Shown here: positions 1 through 9,827 of the stretch, one piece after another
Numbering within the stretch: position 1 is the first letter of the stretch
How the letters are laid out: every line of letters begins with the position of its first letter
Source of the DNA: Mycoplasma sp. 'Moose RK'
GTDB lineage: Bacteria; Bacillota_I; Bacilli_A; Mycoplasmatales; Metamycoplasmataceae
DNA length: 64,000 nucleotides
Assembly: GCF_015708155.1 (NCBI RefSeq)
Contig: NZ_JADDYD010000001.1
Span: 246,001-310,000, forward strand
Direction of reading: 5' to 3'
Notes under the pieces: generated by a model
Seen by the model: only the letters and a program-made list of their open reading frames with translations
Database searches by the model: none
What the model was told of the DNA's origin: nothing
Program-made: the position numbers and the translations under genes

Positions 1-1262
1 TTGATGGTCTTTCAAAAAGCAACCTTCCACCCAACACTTTTGTTTATTTATCAACGAGTTTCGAGGATGAATATACTCTGGAAATCAAGATAGAATCTGA
101 CAAGAAAGTGTTGGAAACGCTAAAGATTAAGATTGAGGATGTTGCCCGCGATAACGTCGCTTACAAAGCGCTTAAAGATTCAACAAAAACAGATCTTTTC
201 CTTGACTGACAAACAAATGTTGAAACAAAAATTGAGAAAACTGATGAAAAAAATTCAAAAACCTTGGTGACTTCAATTTCGTCAATTGACAATTCAAATT
301 TAAAATTTGTGCCTGGTCAAAGGCAAAAAGATAATTGAAATCTAAATGAAACTAAACCTTTTATTAGTGAAAAAAATGACGGAATTTATTTGACTGATTC
401 AGGACTTGATTTGCAAAAATCAATTACAGATCAAGCGTCAGGTTCAGATCTAAAACAAAACTCAGGTACTACTGATTTAAAATTGAAAATTGGAAAAACT
501 TTTGTCTATGTTTTTAAACCAACAAAGCGAGTTTCACCAATGTATGCAAAGTATTTTTTGCTAAAAACAACTACTACAGAAAAAAATAAGAACAATTTTG
601 GTCTATTAATTAAACCTTATAACACCATTTTTCCAAATATTTTGAGTGCCAATTTAATTGGTTATGAATCTGAAAAAACACCTTCATCACCAAAAAGATT
701 TCCAGATTTAACTAGTGATTATGAAAAAAATATGTCCAATGGTGAAACCATTTATAGCATAAAAACTCAACTACAAAGCACTTATAATGGAAAAGCGGAC
801 ATTAAATTAAGGATTAAAAATCACTCGCCTATTCCTGAAATTAATTTATCTACTAAAAATTCTGTGGATTCCCGAAAAGATTTTCTTTCTCAACCCGACG
901 CAACAGTGATGTTAGTTGCAACAGTCGAAAAAAATGAAAATACAAATGAAAAAAATAAGCAAAAATTAAAATTTTCCCTTTACACATCAGAACATAAAAA
1001 AGGATTAGAACCAGTTTTTAATTGGAAACAAGATATTGAATTTGATTTGTTAGTTGACCTATCCAAAAATTTAACACTTGGAACTACAAAAACTATTGAC
1101 GAAAAATGACCTCCTTCTGACCAACCTAAAGTTAGTTCTGATTTGGCACCAAAAGGCGGTATTACTTTTAAAGCTCTTGCCTTGTTTGATAAACCTAAAA
1201 CCGATGATGCGCTAACTGAAATCCTTAGAAAATTTCAACAGCAATATTTCATTGATAATTAG
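1..1262 (+). CDS. P102/P97-family surface protein, C-terminal part
   Basis: The frame is open from base 3 to a TAG at 1260-1262 and includes several TGA codons read as Trp, such as the one before QTNVET near 209. The 5' end lies outside the window. The protein closely resembles the C-terminal third of the next gene: both share a PPNTFVYLS stretch, a VxLFLxWQTNVET stretch and a YVFKPTK or YAFKPTK stretch. The two are therefore tandem paralogs. In the hyopneumoniae group, P102-type proteins are exported, processed by proteolysis and displayed on the cell surface, where they bind host matrix and plasminogen. That role is known for the family and only inferred here. No cleavage or binding motif can be assigned from the visible part. 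Confidence 0.72.
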
Positions 1263-1426
1263 TAATTTTTATATAAAAATCAAAAATTTATTATTAAAAT
1301 TTTTGATCATATGGCGTGATTTTGAATTAATTTTGAGTAAGCACCCATGAAAAATGGTAAATTTGTTGTGAAAAAACAAAGGTTTTTCCTAAATTTTTCT
1401 ATTTTTCAGGTCTTTAAGGTGACTTA

Positions 1427-1465
1427 AATTCAAAAAAGCGCCTATTATCGGCGCTTTTTTGAATT
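1427..1465. terminator. Bidirectional stem-loop terminator
   Basis: Sixteen bases (1427-1442) pair perfectly with 1450-1465 around a 7-base loop. The GC core GCGCC/GGCGC is flanked by A and T runs, giving a U-tract on either strand. It lies about 165 bases after the stop of the first P102-like gene. Confidence 0.7.
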
Positions 1466-1631
1466 ATCCACTTTTCAGGATTTTCAGCTTAAAAAATGGA
1501 TAAAATTTGAAGCAAAAATTTTAGATGTTAACAATGAGACTTTATGGAAATTTACTCATAAAAACCTTTGTTTTTACCACTTTTTAGTGGAAAATCTATT
1601 TGATTTTTCTTAAATTTTTCCGCTTTTTACC

Positions 1632-1647
1632 AAAAAAAAAAAAAAAA
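1632..1647. repeat. A16 homopolymer
   Basis: Sixteen consecutive A residues lie about 70 bases upstream of the -35 box of the promoter for the second P102-like gene. Tracts of this length are prone to slippage, so they can alter promoter spacing or upstream contacts. An effect on expression is only inferred. Confidence 0.6.
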
Positions 1648-1715
1648 CGACTTTAATTTAAAAATATCACCGAAAATCAATGCTTTTTATAAAAAATTCA
1701 TAAAATTAACAAAAT

Positions 1716-1743
1716 TTGTCAAAATTATGAATTGTGCTATAAT
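1716..1743 (+). promoter_or_regulatory. Promoter of the second P102-like gene
   Basis: TTGTCA (1716-1721) and TATAAT (1738-1743) are separated by 16 bases. A TGC just before the -10 box forms an extended -10 element. Transcription would start near 1750, about 80 bases before the ATG at 1832. A GAAAGGTG Shine-Dalgarno-like stretch lies at 1811-1818. Confidence 0.65.
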
Positions 1744-1831
1744 TTTTTCAGTTGATTTGAATAAAAATTATATATTTGAAGTAAAAAATTCGCTAATTTT
1801 ACGCTAATTTTGAAAGGTGTTTAGATAAATT

Positions 1832-4686
1832 ATGAAAAGACTGACTCTAAAACAGATAATTCTTATAACTCTCGGGGTCAGTGTAATTGCGAGCGCCGCT
1901 ATTTCCATTCCATTTTTTAGCAGATTAAATTTAAAAAATTTTGATGAGAAATTGAAGCAATTTGTTGATAAAAAAAATTTTGCCAAAAATTTAGTAAAAT
2001 TAACTAATGTAAATAAACAAGAAATTGAAGAATTAACTAAGAAATTACAACCAAAATTAAAATTTTCTGAGCGCTTGGATGCTTATGATGCGCTCAATTT
2101 GCATTATGACAAAAGTTACAATTTTGATTTAAACAATGCAGTTGATTTTTCTGATTTGCAAGAAAAATTTCCCAATTTAACTTCAAAATTTTAGCTCCTG
2201 AGTCAAAAACTGCTGTAAAAATTAGTCAAAATATCATCAAAGATTTGTTGCTTAGCGTGACAAATTCGGAAAAAACTCTTAACTTTACAACCAAAATTAG
2301 TCTTGATTTTTCTAAAAAATTGAAGAATTTTCAATTTATACCAGAAAATCTTAGCGCAACAATTAGCCTTTCAAAATTAGATTTTTTGAGAAACAAAACC
2401 GCAACCGAGATTGCGCTTCTGTTTTATAAAGATTTTTATGAAAATTACAAAGGATCAGGAGATTCTCAAAAAGCACTTTTTAAAACTTTTTCCAAATTTG
2501 GTGGAATTTCTTTGAATTTAGGCTCAGATTTTTTAACTGTTTTGCCCTCAAATTATGAAATAAAACCAGATTTGCAACAAGAAAAATTGGTTTTTTTAGA
2601 AATTGATGATACTAAAAATTCAATTTTATTGAACATGATTTTATCAAACAAATCGTCAAATAGTGAAACTAATTTTTCTCTAAAATTTGTTAATTTTCCA
2701 GCAAAAAGTGAAGATTATGGACAAAAATTTTTGCAAGCTTTTAGCAATAATTATGAGTTAGAACCAGAAATTAAAAAATATTTGTCTGAAAAAAATTCAA
2801 AAGTAAAGGATATTTTTCAAAAAAAACCTTCAGATTTAGGTATAAAGTTTGATTTTGTTTCTTGATTTAAGAAAAAAAATCAAGAAACAAAATCAACATT
2901 TTTAAATGAAGTCAAGGATTTGTTTCCTAGTTTTGAACTCAAAAATGTTGATTTTAAATTAGGGACTTTTCAAGAAAACCAAATAAAAAATGACAATTTA
3001 ATTCCAATAAATTTACAAATTTCTGGAAATTTTGCAGATAAAATTTTGCTTCCAGCCGGCCTAAATCTTCACGAAAATAGGCAATATAGCTATAATTTTA
3101 GTTTCAATTTTGATGCAACTAGTTCAATTAATTCGTCACTTCTTAAAAAAGCAATTGAACTTTTTGATTTTGAAGGTGCCAAAAATCCTACAAATTTAAA
3201 TTTTGAACTAAAAAAGAATCTTCCGGTTACAATTTTTGCTTCAACAATTGATGACACAATCAAAGAATTGTTTAATAAACCTCTTGATTTAAAAACTATT
3301 ACAAAGGAAGCAGAACCACTTTTTAATTTGCTTAATTTTTCAGTTGAATCCAAAAAAGCAATATCATTTACCAAGACAAAACCTGTTGAAGTTTCAGCAA
3401 CTTTGTTTCAGGAAGAAAAGCAAGTGGAAGAAGCTTCAAAATTACCAAAAGATGAGAAAAAACCAGGTGACTATTTAAAGTCTATCCTTGAAAATTTAGC
3501 AAAATTAACTTTCCCACCAAACACTTTTGTATACTTGTCTTCAAGTTTTGAGAACAAGTATACTTTAAAAATTGAAATTAAAACTAATGATATAACTCAA
3601 GAAAAACTTGAAATTGTAATTGGTAATGTTTTCAAAAAAAATAGTGCTTATGAAAAAATCAAGCAATTAACAAAAGTTCACTTATTCCTTGATTGACAAA
3701 CAAATGTTGAAACAAGGTTTGATGATGCAAAAAAACAGAAGCTTTTAACTTCAATTTCGGCAATTGATAACCCTAATTTTAAATTTGTTGTTGGTGGTTA
3801 TAAATCAAATTCAGATGAACTTCCTTTTCTTGATGAAAAAAATCAGGGAATTTATTTAGCCGAAAAAGGGATAATTTATCCAGAAAAGAAAGCAACTACA
3901 CAACCCCAACCAGTTCAGCAAGGCAAAGGAACTGATAATAATGGCGGGACAAGCACAGTAAATAATTCAGCAAAAATCACGCTAGGCGAGGGCATTTCGC
4001 TTTTTTACGCTTTTAAGCCAACAAAATTACCGCGGAATTATTTTACAAGATATTTTTTATTCAAATCAGTAGCAAATAATGGTAAACAATTCGGTTTAAT
4101 TGTTGAACCTGACAAAGTTAAAAAAGAATACAATCATATTGGTCCTGATTTTGTTAAAAGTGATAAATTTTCGGTTTTTGAAGCGGATAAATCAAAACAG
4201 GATTTTAAAATTGAACTAAAATGATGAAAAAAAGAAGCTGCACACATAACTTATAATGGCAAATTTAATCCCATTGATAGCAAAGACGAAAAATTTAAAC
4301 AAGAGCCAGAAAATCCAATTAATCTTGACTATGATTTTCTTAATGAATCCGATTCAACAGTAATTTTGGCAGTAAAAGTTCAAAGAAAAGATGGTAAAAT
4401 AGTGTTAAAATCTTCATTTTTCACAACTGGATATGAAAAAGGTGAAAAACCAAAATTTGAGTGAGAATGATCGATCCCAAACGACAAATATTTTGAAATA
4501 GATTTATCAAAAGGGCTTAGTTTAGGAGCGATTGCTTCAAAAGAATTGTTTTTGGTTGAAAAAGTGTTTAAAACTGAAAGAAGTTTTGCAGGAATTACTT
4601 TCAAAGGTTTTGCCATGGTTGATAATCCTAAAAATAATGATATTTATGACAAAATTTTTGAAATATTTAGGAAAGAATATATTTAA
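1832..4686 (+). pseudogene. P102-like adhesin paralog with internal frameshift
   Basis: From ATG 1832 the frame encodes a basic start and a hydrophobic segment (about residues 8-29), as in exported P102-type proteins, and stops at TAG 2192-2194. Homologous coding resumes in the -1 frame (around ILAPES, 2188 on) and is open to TAA 4684-4686 with TGA as Trp. Together the two parts make about 950 residues, a usual P102-like length. The break falls at AAAATTTTAG (2185-2194), so loss of one base explains it. The part after about 3480 is a paralog of the gene at the window start. A threonine/glutamine-rich linker (around 3890-3970) separates two C-terminal regions. This may be a true pseudogene or a sequencing error at a short homopolymer. 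Confidence 0.7.
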
Positions 4687-4783
4687 AAGTCTAATAAAAA
4701 GAGATTTTTGAAAAATTTTCTTTGATTATTTTTATTTTATGTTAAAATACACTTTAGTTTTTATAATTTTATAGGGTTTAAAA

Positions 4784-4918
4784 ATGATAACAAAAAACTT
4801 GATATCTAAGTCTTTTTATATTGACATGATTTGAGCAAAAATCACGATTTTTGTTTTTAAGTTTTTTAGCATTTTTAGTAAATTTATTTACAAAAAAATA
4901 AAAAATACCCCCTTTTAA
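4784..4918 (+). CDS. Possible small hydrophobic leader peptide (44 aa)
   Basis: A 44-codon frame starts at ATG 4784 behind a weak AGGG (4773-4776) and ends at TAA 4916-4918. Its product would be basic at both ends with one hydrophobic segment (about residues 17-34). A TAAAAT box (4743-4748) lies upstream, and a terminator hairpin follows before oppB. I do not recognise the product. It could be a leader peptide of the opp operon, a small membrane protein, or chance. Confidence 0.22.
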
Positions 4919-4960
4919 TTTAATTATTTAACTTTTAGAAAAGAATTTAATTAAAATTTT

Positions 4961-4985
4961 AAAACGGGGTGAACAACCCCGTTTT
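4961..4985 (+). terminator. Stem-loop terminator before oppB
   Basis: AAAACGGGGT (4961-4970) pairs with ACCCCGTTTT (4976-4985) around a 5-base loop, and further T residues follow. It ends transcription from the upstream gene or small ORF, or acts as an attenuator in the oppB leader, which begins 40 bases later. Confidence 0.65.
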
Positions 4986-5025
4986 TTCTTTTTAAAATTA
5001 AAAAAGTCAGCAGAAGAGGTGAAAA

Positions 5026-6126
5026 ATGTCAGATAATAACAATGAAAATCCCCAACATTCTAATGAATTATTATCAAAAAATTATCTAAATTTGAAGATT
5101 AATCCAAAATATATTGACAATAATAAAATTTATACTGTTAAAAAGGCAAAAATCCCCAAATTTGTTTGACTAAAATACGTTAATTTTGACTCGCTTCCCT
5201 TTCGTTTTTTCAAAAAACTTGTCAAAATTTTTCTTGAATTCCTAATAGTTGCCTGAATTGTTGCCACCCTTGTTTTCTTGCTAATTGATTCAATTCCGGG
5301 TGAACCAGGTTTTCTTGATGGACTTTCGGAAGCACAAAAGGCAGCAGAAAAACATGCTTTTGGCCTTGATCTTCCACAAGCTCAACGCTATTTTAATTAT
5401 TTATGAAAATTTATTAATTTTGATTTTGGAATTTCATACAGCTTACGCCCAAGAGTGCCAATTAATGACTTTATTTGACAGCGTTTCTTGACATCTTTTT
5501 CAATAGGAATAGTTTCTGTTTTCCTAACAATTGCCATTGGTGTCCCACTGGGGATCGCTGTGGGCAAAAACCCTGGAAAATTTCTTGATAATTTTGCAAC
5601 AGTTTGAATTGCGATTTTTTCATCTATTCCCTCCTTAGTTTTTGCTTTAACCCTGCTTATAATTGGACAAAAATCAGGGATTCCTTACATTTTTAATGTT
5701 CAAGATTTTGCCACTTTTGTTCTTCCGGCACTAGCGCTTTCAATTGGTTCAATTATCAGCTATGTTCGTTATATTCGTTTTGAGCTCAACAATGAATTAA
5801 ATTCCTTACATGCAAAATTTGCCTATCTTAAAAATTTGAGTCGAAACCGTTTTGTCTGAACTCACGCGCTTAAATCCTCACTTTTTCCAATAGCTACTTT
5901 TTTTCCAATTGTTGTTTTAGGTTCTTTTATTGGCTCAATTTTCGTTGAAAAAATCTTTTTAATTACAGGTTCCGGTGGAATAATGATTGATGCAATTCAA
6001 TCAAAAGACAATAACATTATCCTGTTTCTTGTTATTGTTTATTCACTTTTGACAATAATTTCTTACACTTTACGTGACATTAGTTACGAATTACTTGATC
6101 CTAGAATCAGAAGGAGAGCAAAATAG
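5026..6126 (+). CDS. oppB: Oligopeptide ABC transporter permease OppB
   Basis: The 366-residue product starts at ATG 5026 behind AGAGGTG. A cytoplasmic N-terminal extension of about 60 residues precedes the first membrane helix (LIVAWIVATLVFLLIDSIPG). A short external segment and a five-helix permease core follow. The EAA-type ATPase-contact loop (LHAKFAYLKNLSRNRFVWTH) lies near residues 265-285 and ends in a conserved HALKSSLFPI block. It ends DPRIRRRAK, as usual for DppB/OppB proteins. The stop overlaps the start of oppC by one base, so the two are translationally coupled. With OppC it forms the membrane channel for peptide import. Confidence 0.93.
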
Positions 6127-7091
6127 TGCAGCAATTTCCCTCAATTGAAATTTATTTAAAAGATGAACTAAAACCAAATCCAGTTTTCCAACCATTTTCC
6201 TACCAAATGTGAAAATTAATGGTTAATCAAGCTAAAAATTTTGATCGTAATTATTTTGGTAAGCCAAGAAATAATTTTCATGACATTTTTCGCCGATTTT
6301 CAAGATCTTTTGCTGGTGTTTTTGGTCTTGTTACAATTATTTTTATGCTGATTTTAGCACTAATTATTCCGTTTACAACTGGTTCACCAACACAGTTGCG
6401 ACCTGATATGAAAAATTTGAATTATTTTACTGGCAGCTTCATTCTCGGAACTGACTTACAAGGTCGAGATGTTTGGGCTTTTTTGTGACACGGACTCCGT
6501 TTTTCACTTATTCTGAGTTTTATTGTTGCTTGTTTTAATATTCTTTTTGGAACTCTTTTTGGAACTTTAATGGGAAATTTTGACCTTTTTGACAAAATTT
6601 TTACATTTATTATCAAAATAATTTCTAATGTACCAACAATTTTAGTGATAATTTTGATGACACTTGTTTTGCGCCCTAGTTTTTGGGTTTTAGTTTTATC
6701 ATTTTCATTAACTGGTTGAATTGGTCTTGCAAATCAAGTTCGCGCACAAATCAAAAGAGCCAGAAATTTTACATGAGTGGTTGCTTCACGTGTTTTAGGA
6801 ACGCCTTCATATAAAGTTCTTTATAATTTTGTGCCCTTAATTGTGCCACTTTTGATCACAAATATTGTTTTTGAAATTCCAGGAACAATTCTTGGCGAAA
6901 CCGGCCTTGCTTTTATTGGTCTTTCATTGCCAAATGTGCCAACTTTAGGAAATGCAATCAATGCTGGAATCCCAATAGTTACCTTGTATCCACGTTATGT
7001 TTTAATTCCTTCTTTTTTCTTAATTTTATTAACTTCTTCAATTCAAATGATTGGAAATTCAGTTCAGGATGCCTTAAGGAGGCAAAGATAA
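6126..7091 (+). CDS. oppC: Oligopeptide ABC transporter permease OppC
   Basis: The GTG at 6126 overlaps the oppB stop (TAGTG) and has AAGGAGAG about 9 bases upstream. The product has 321 residues. An N-terminal cytoplasmic part (1-60) leads to the first helix (VFGLVTIIFMLILALIIPF), and a YFTGSFILGTDLQGRDVW block follows, the counterpart of the family's HPLGTDxxGRD motif. The EAA loop (RAQIKRARNFTWVVASRVLG) is near residues 205-225. The C-terminus (IGNSVQDALRRQR) matches the usual GDxLRDALDPR end in position. It pairs with OppB. Confidence 0.93.
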
Positions 7092-7093
7092 AA

Positions 7094-8509
7094 ATGTTTT
7101 CTTTTACATCATTTTTTAACAAAAACAGCAAATGTTCGCAAACAGAAAATCCAAAATTATGTCGTGAGTTAACTAAAAATCTTGAAAGATTTAAGATAGA
7201 TTTGCAAAAATTAGAAGCAAAAAAATTACCTAAAACTAAATTTGAACAGGATTTTTTGAATCTTAAAGAAAAATTTCTTGCTTATGAAGTAAACATTAAA
7301 AAGCAATATAAAAACAAAAAAACCTTGAAAATTACTAATATTTTTGCTGATTTGCAAAAATATTACAAATCAAAATTCAGCAGATCTGATTTTGATTTTG
7401 CTGAATTTTCCAAAAACGTTGAATACAAGCAAGTCGGTGATAAAAAATACAAAATCGTTGCACAAATCAAGGATTTAAAACTTTCTTTTGTTAATCCGTC
7501 TGACCCAGGAGTTCGCAATATTGTCATTCGTAATGCCTCAATTGACTTTTATGAAGGCCAAATTCATGCAATTATTGGTGAATCAGGTTCGGGAAAATCG
7601 GTAATCACTGCTTGCCTTTATGGTCTTGTTGGCGAAAATGCTGTTGTTGAATCAGGCGAAATCAAACTTTTTAATAATCCAGTTCAAAATTTCGATTTTC
7701 GCGCTTGAGAACTTTCAAATTTCAGGGGCAAAATTATTTCTGCAGTTTTTCAAAATCCAATGTCAACTTTGAATCCAACAAAAAAAATTGGACCACAAAT
7801 TATCGAAGGAATGTTACTAAATAAAATTGTCAAAACAAAAAAAGAAGCCTATGAAAAGGCGCTTTTGTATCTAAAAATGACCAAAATTGACAACCCTGAA
7901 TTGGTAATGAAACTTTATCCGCACGAGCTTTCAGGTGGAATGATTCAAAGAATTGTAATTTCTGCGATTTTATCACTTGAACCAAAAATTATTGTCATGG
8001 ATGAACCAACAACCGCGCTTGATACGACTGTACAATCACTTGTTCTTGATATCATTCGCGATTTACAAAAAAGACTGAAAATGACGATAATTTTTATCAC
8101 TCATGATCTTGGTGTTGTTGCATCTTTGGCAAATTACATCACAATTATGTATGCTGGCCAAGTTGTTGAAGAAGGAACAAGAGACGAAATTCTTTTAAAT
8201 CCAAAACATCCTTACACCTGAGGTTTGATCACTTCAATGCCTGATGTCAACAAGGGTGATCGTCTTCAGTCAATTCGTGGTGTCGTTCCATCTTCCTTGA
8301 ATCAAATTGTTGGCGACGCTTTTGCAGTGCGGAATGATTACGCACTGGAGCAAGATTTTTTTGTGGAACCTGATTTTTACAAAATCAGCCCAACTCATCG
8401 TGTTAAATCTGCACTTTTAGATCCAAAAGCACCAAAAATTATTCCTCCAAAAATAATTTTGGAAAAATGGCAAAAATTTACCAAAATGAAAGGCGAAAAT
8501 GAAAAATAA
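7094..8509 (+). CDS. oppD: Oligopeptide ABC transporter ATPase OppD
   Basis: The start at 7094 follows AGGAGG, and the product has 471 residues. The first ~115 residues are a lysine-rich, probably coiled-coil extension not found in typical OppD. The ATPase follows: Walker A GESGSGKS near 161, Q-loop FQNPMSTLNP near 220, signature LSGGMIQR near 280, Walker B IIVMDEP near 302, and H-loop ITHD near 335. The C-terminal region (HPYTWGLITSMPD) is the oligopeptide-transporter C-terminal domain. OppD and OppF power peptide uptake through OppBC. It overlaps oppF by 11 bases. Confidence 0.93.
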
Positions 8510-9827
8510 TAGTAAATTTTACCTTGAAAAACAAACATGTTTTTTTGGTAAATTTAGCAAACAAATTTATCGAGTTTTGACACCTGGAGTTGAAAAAATG
8601 CTTGATTTTAAAGGAAAAACTCCTCTTGTCAGTTTCCAAAATGTTGATGTAACTTATGGTTCAGGATCCAAAAAAAACAAAGTAATTCATGATTTAAGTT
8701 TTAACATTTATGAAGGTGAAGTTTTATCTTTTGTTGGTGAATCAGGTTCAGGAAAATCAACAACTGGAGCAACACTTGCAGGTCTAATTCCACGTAGTTT
8801 TGGGAAGATTCAAATTAGTGATTTTGTGTTGCCACAAAATACACGAAAAATTCGCGGAAAAATTCTCGAAAAATTAGTTGCAACTGTGCAAATGATTTTT
8901 CAAGACCCAATGTCTTCACTAAATCCATATAAAAATATTTATGATGTGATTACAGAAGGGCTTGTTAATCTTGAAAGACGAAAAAAAGGTTCAATTAAAG
9001 AACTTTTTGCTCACCATTATTATCAAAATTGCCTTGAAAGTTTAATAAAAACTTTCAAGGCAAAGCAAAAAACAGAAATTATTCAGTACTTAAATGAGAA
9101 TTTTTACCAAAATACTTTGCAAAAATCAGTTGATTTTTTATTTAAACAACTTATTGCTTATTTGAAAAATTTGCCAGAAATTGAAGAAAAAATTATTACC
9201 TTTTTAGAGCAAAAAGCTCTCTTTTTACAGCGTTTTTTACAAAAACCCACAAAGGATGTTACCCTTCAATTTGTGACTGATATGTTAAGTTCAGTTGGCC
9301 TTGACAATTCAGTTTTATCACGCTTTCCATTAGAATTTTCCGGTGGCCAACAGCAGCGAATCGGAATTTGTCGTGCACTTTTATTGCGACCAAAAATTTT
9401 GGTTGCTGATGAGCCAATTTCAGCTCTTGATGTTTCAATTCAAGCACAAATTATTAATATTTTTAAGGATTTAAAAGAAAAATATAATCTCACAATTCTT
9501 TTTATTTCCCATGATTTACGGATGGTTGAATACATTTCTGACCGTATTGCCGTAATTTATCGTGGACGAATTTTTGAGATTGGTCCAACAAAGGAAATTA
9601 CAAAAAACTTTCTTCATCCTTACACAAAATCATTAATTGAGTCAATTCCAACAATTGAATCGCAGGGGGAATCACTAACTAAGTTTGTTTATGATCCTAA
9701 AATTCATGATTATAATGAAGAAAATCAACCTGAATGGATTGATTTAGGCAATAATCATTACATTTTAGCAACCGCTGATGAGGTTCATCGTTGGAAATCA
9801 GGAGATTATAATTATGAAAAAAAATAG
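8499..9827 (+). CDS. oppF: Oligopeptide ABC transporter ATPase OppF
   Basis: The 442-residue product has Walker A GESGSGKS near 80, Q-loop FQDPMSSLNP near 132, signature FSGGQQQR near 281, Walker B ILVADEP near 303 and H-loop ISHD near 335. About 110 residues rich in Lys, Phe and Gln (roughly 150-265) are inserted between the Q-loop and the signature, in the helical subdomain. Similar insertions occur in other mycoplasma OppF proteins. The C-terminus contains the usual HPYTKSLIESIP block. The start overlaps oppD and the stop overlaps the next gene by 14 bases. Confidence 0.92.
   Translation: MKNNSKFYLEKQTCFFGKFSKQIYRVLTPGVEKMLDFKGKTPLVSFQNVDVTYGSGSKKNKVIHDLSFNIYEGEVLSFVGESGSGKSTTGATLAGLIPRSFGKIQISDFVLPQNTRKIRGKILEKLVATVQMIFQDPMSSLNPYKNIYDVITEGLVNLERRKKGSIKELFAHHYYQNCLESLIKTFKAKQKTEIIQYLNENFYQNTLQKSVDFLFKQLIAYLKNLPEIEEKIITFLEQKALFLQRFLQKPTKDVTLQFVTDMLSSVGLDNSVLSRFPLEFSGGQQQRIGICRALLLRPKILVADEPISALDVSIQAQIINIFKDLKEKYNLTILFISHDLRMVEYISDRIAVIYRGRIFEIGPTKEITKNFLHPYTKSLIESIPTIESQGESLTKFVYDPKIHDYNEENQPEWIDLGNNHYILATADEVHRWKSGDYNYEKK

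Larger units (their letters stand above)
1263..1831. other. Intergenic region between P102-like paralogs
   Basis: This 569-base gap holds no convincing gene. It contains a perfect stem-loop (1427-1465), a pair of distant inverted copies of AAAAACAAAGGTTTTT (about 1371-1387 and 1560-1576), two copies of a TTTTTCYTAAATTTTTC motif (about 1382-1400 and 1604-1621), a run of 16 A (1632-1647) and a strong promoter (1716-1743). Confidence 0.6.

Noticed and set aside
2183-2194. Programmed -1 frameshift at TCA-AAA-TTT-TAG
   Set aside because: Only the P-site AAA could re-pair after a -1 slip; the A-site TTT could not, and no stem or pseudoknot is obvious downstream. A one-base deletion is simpler.
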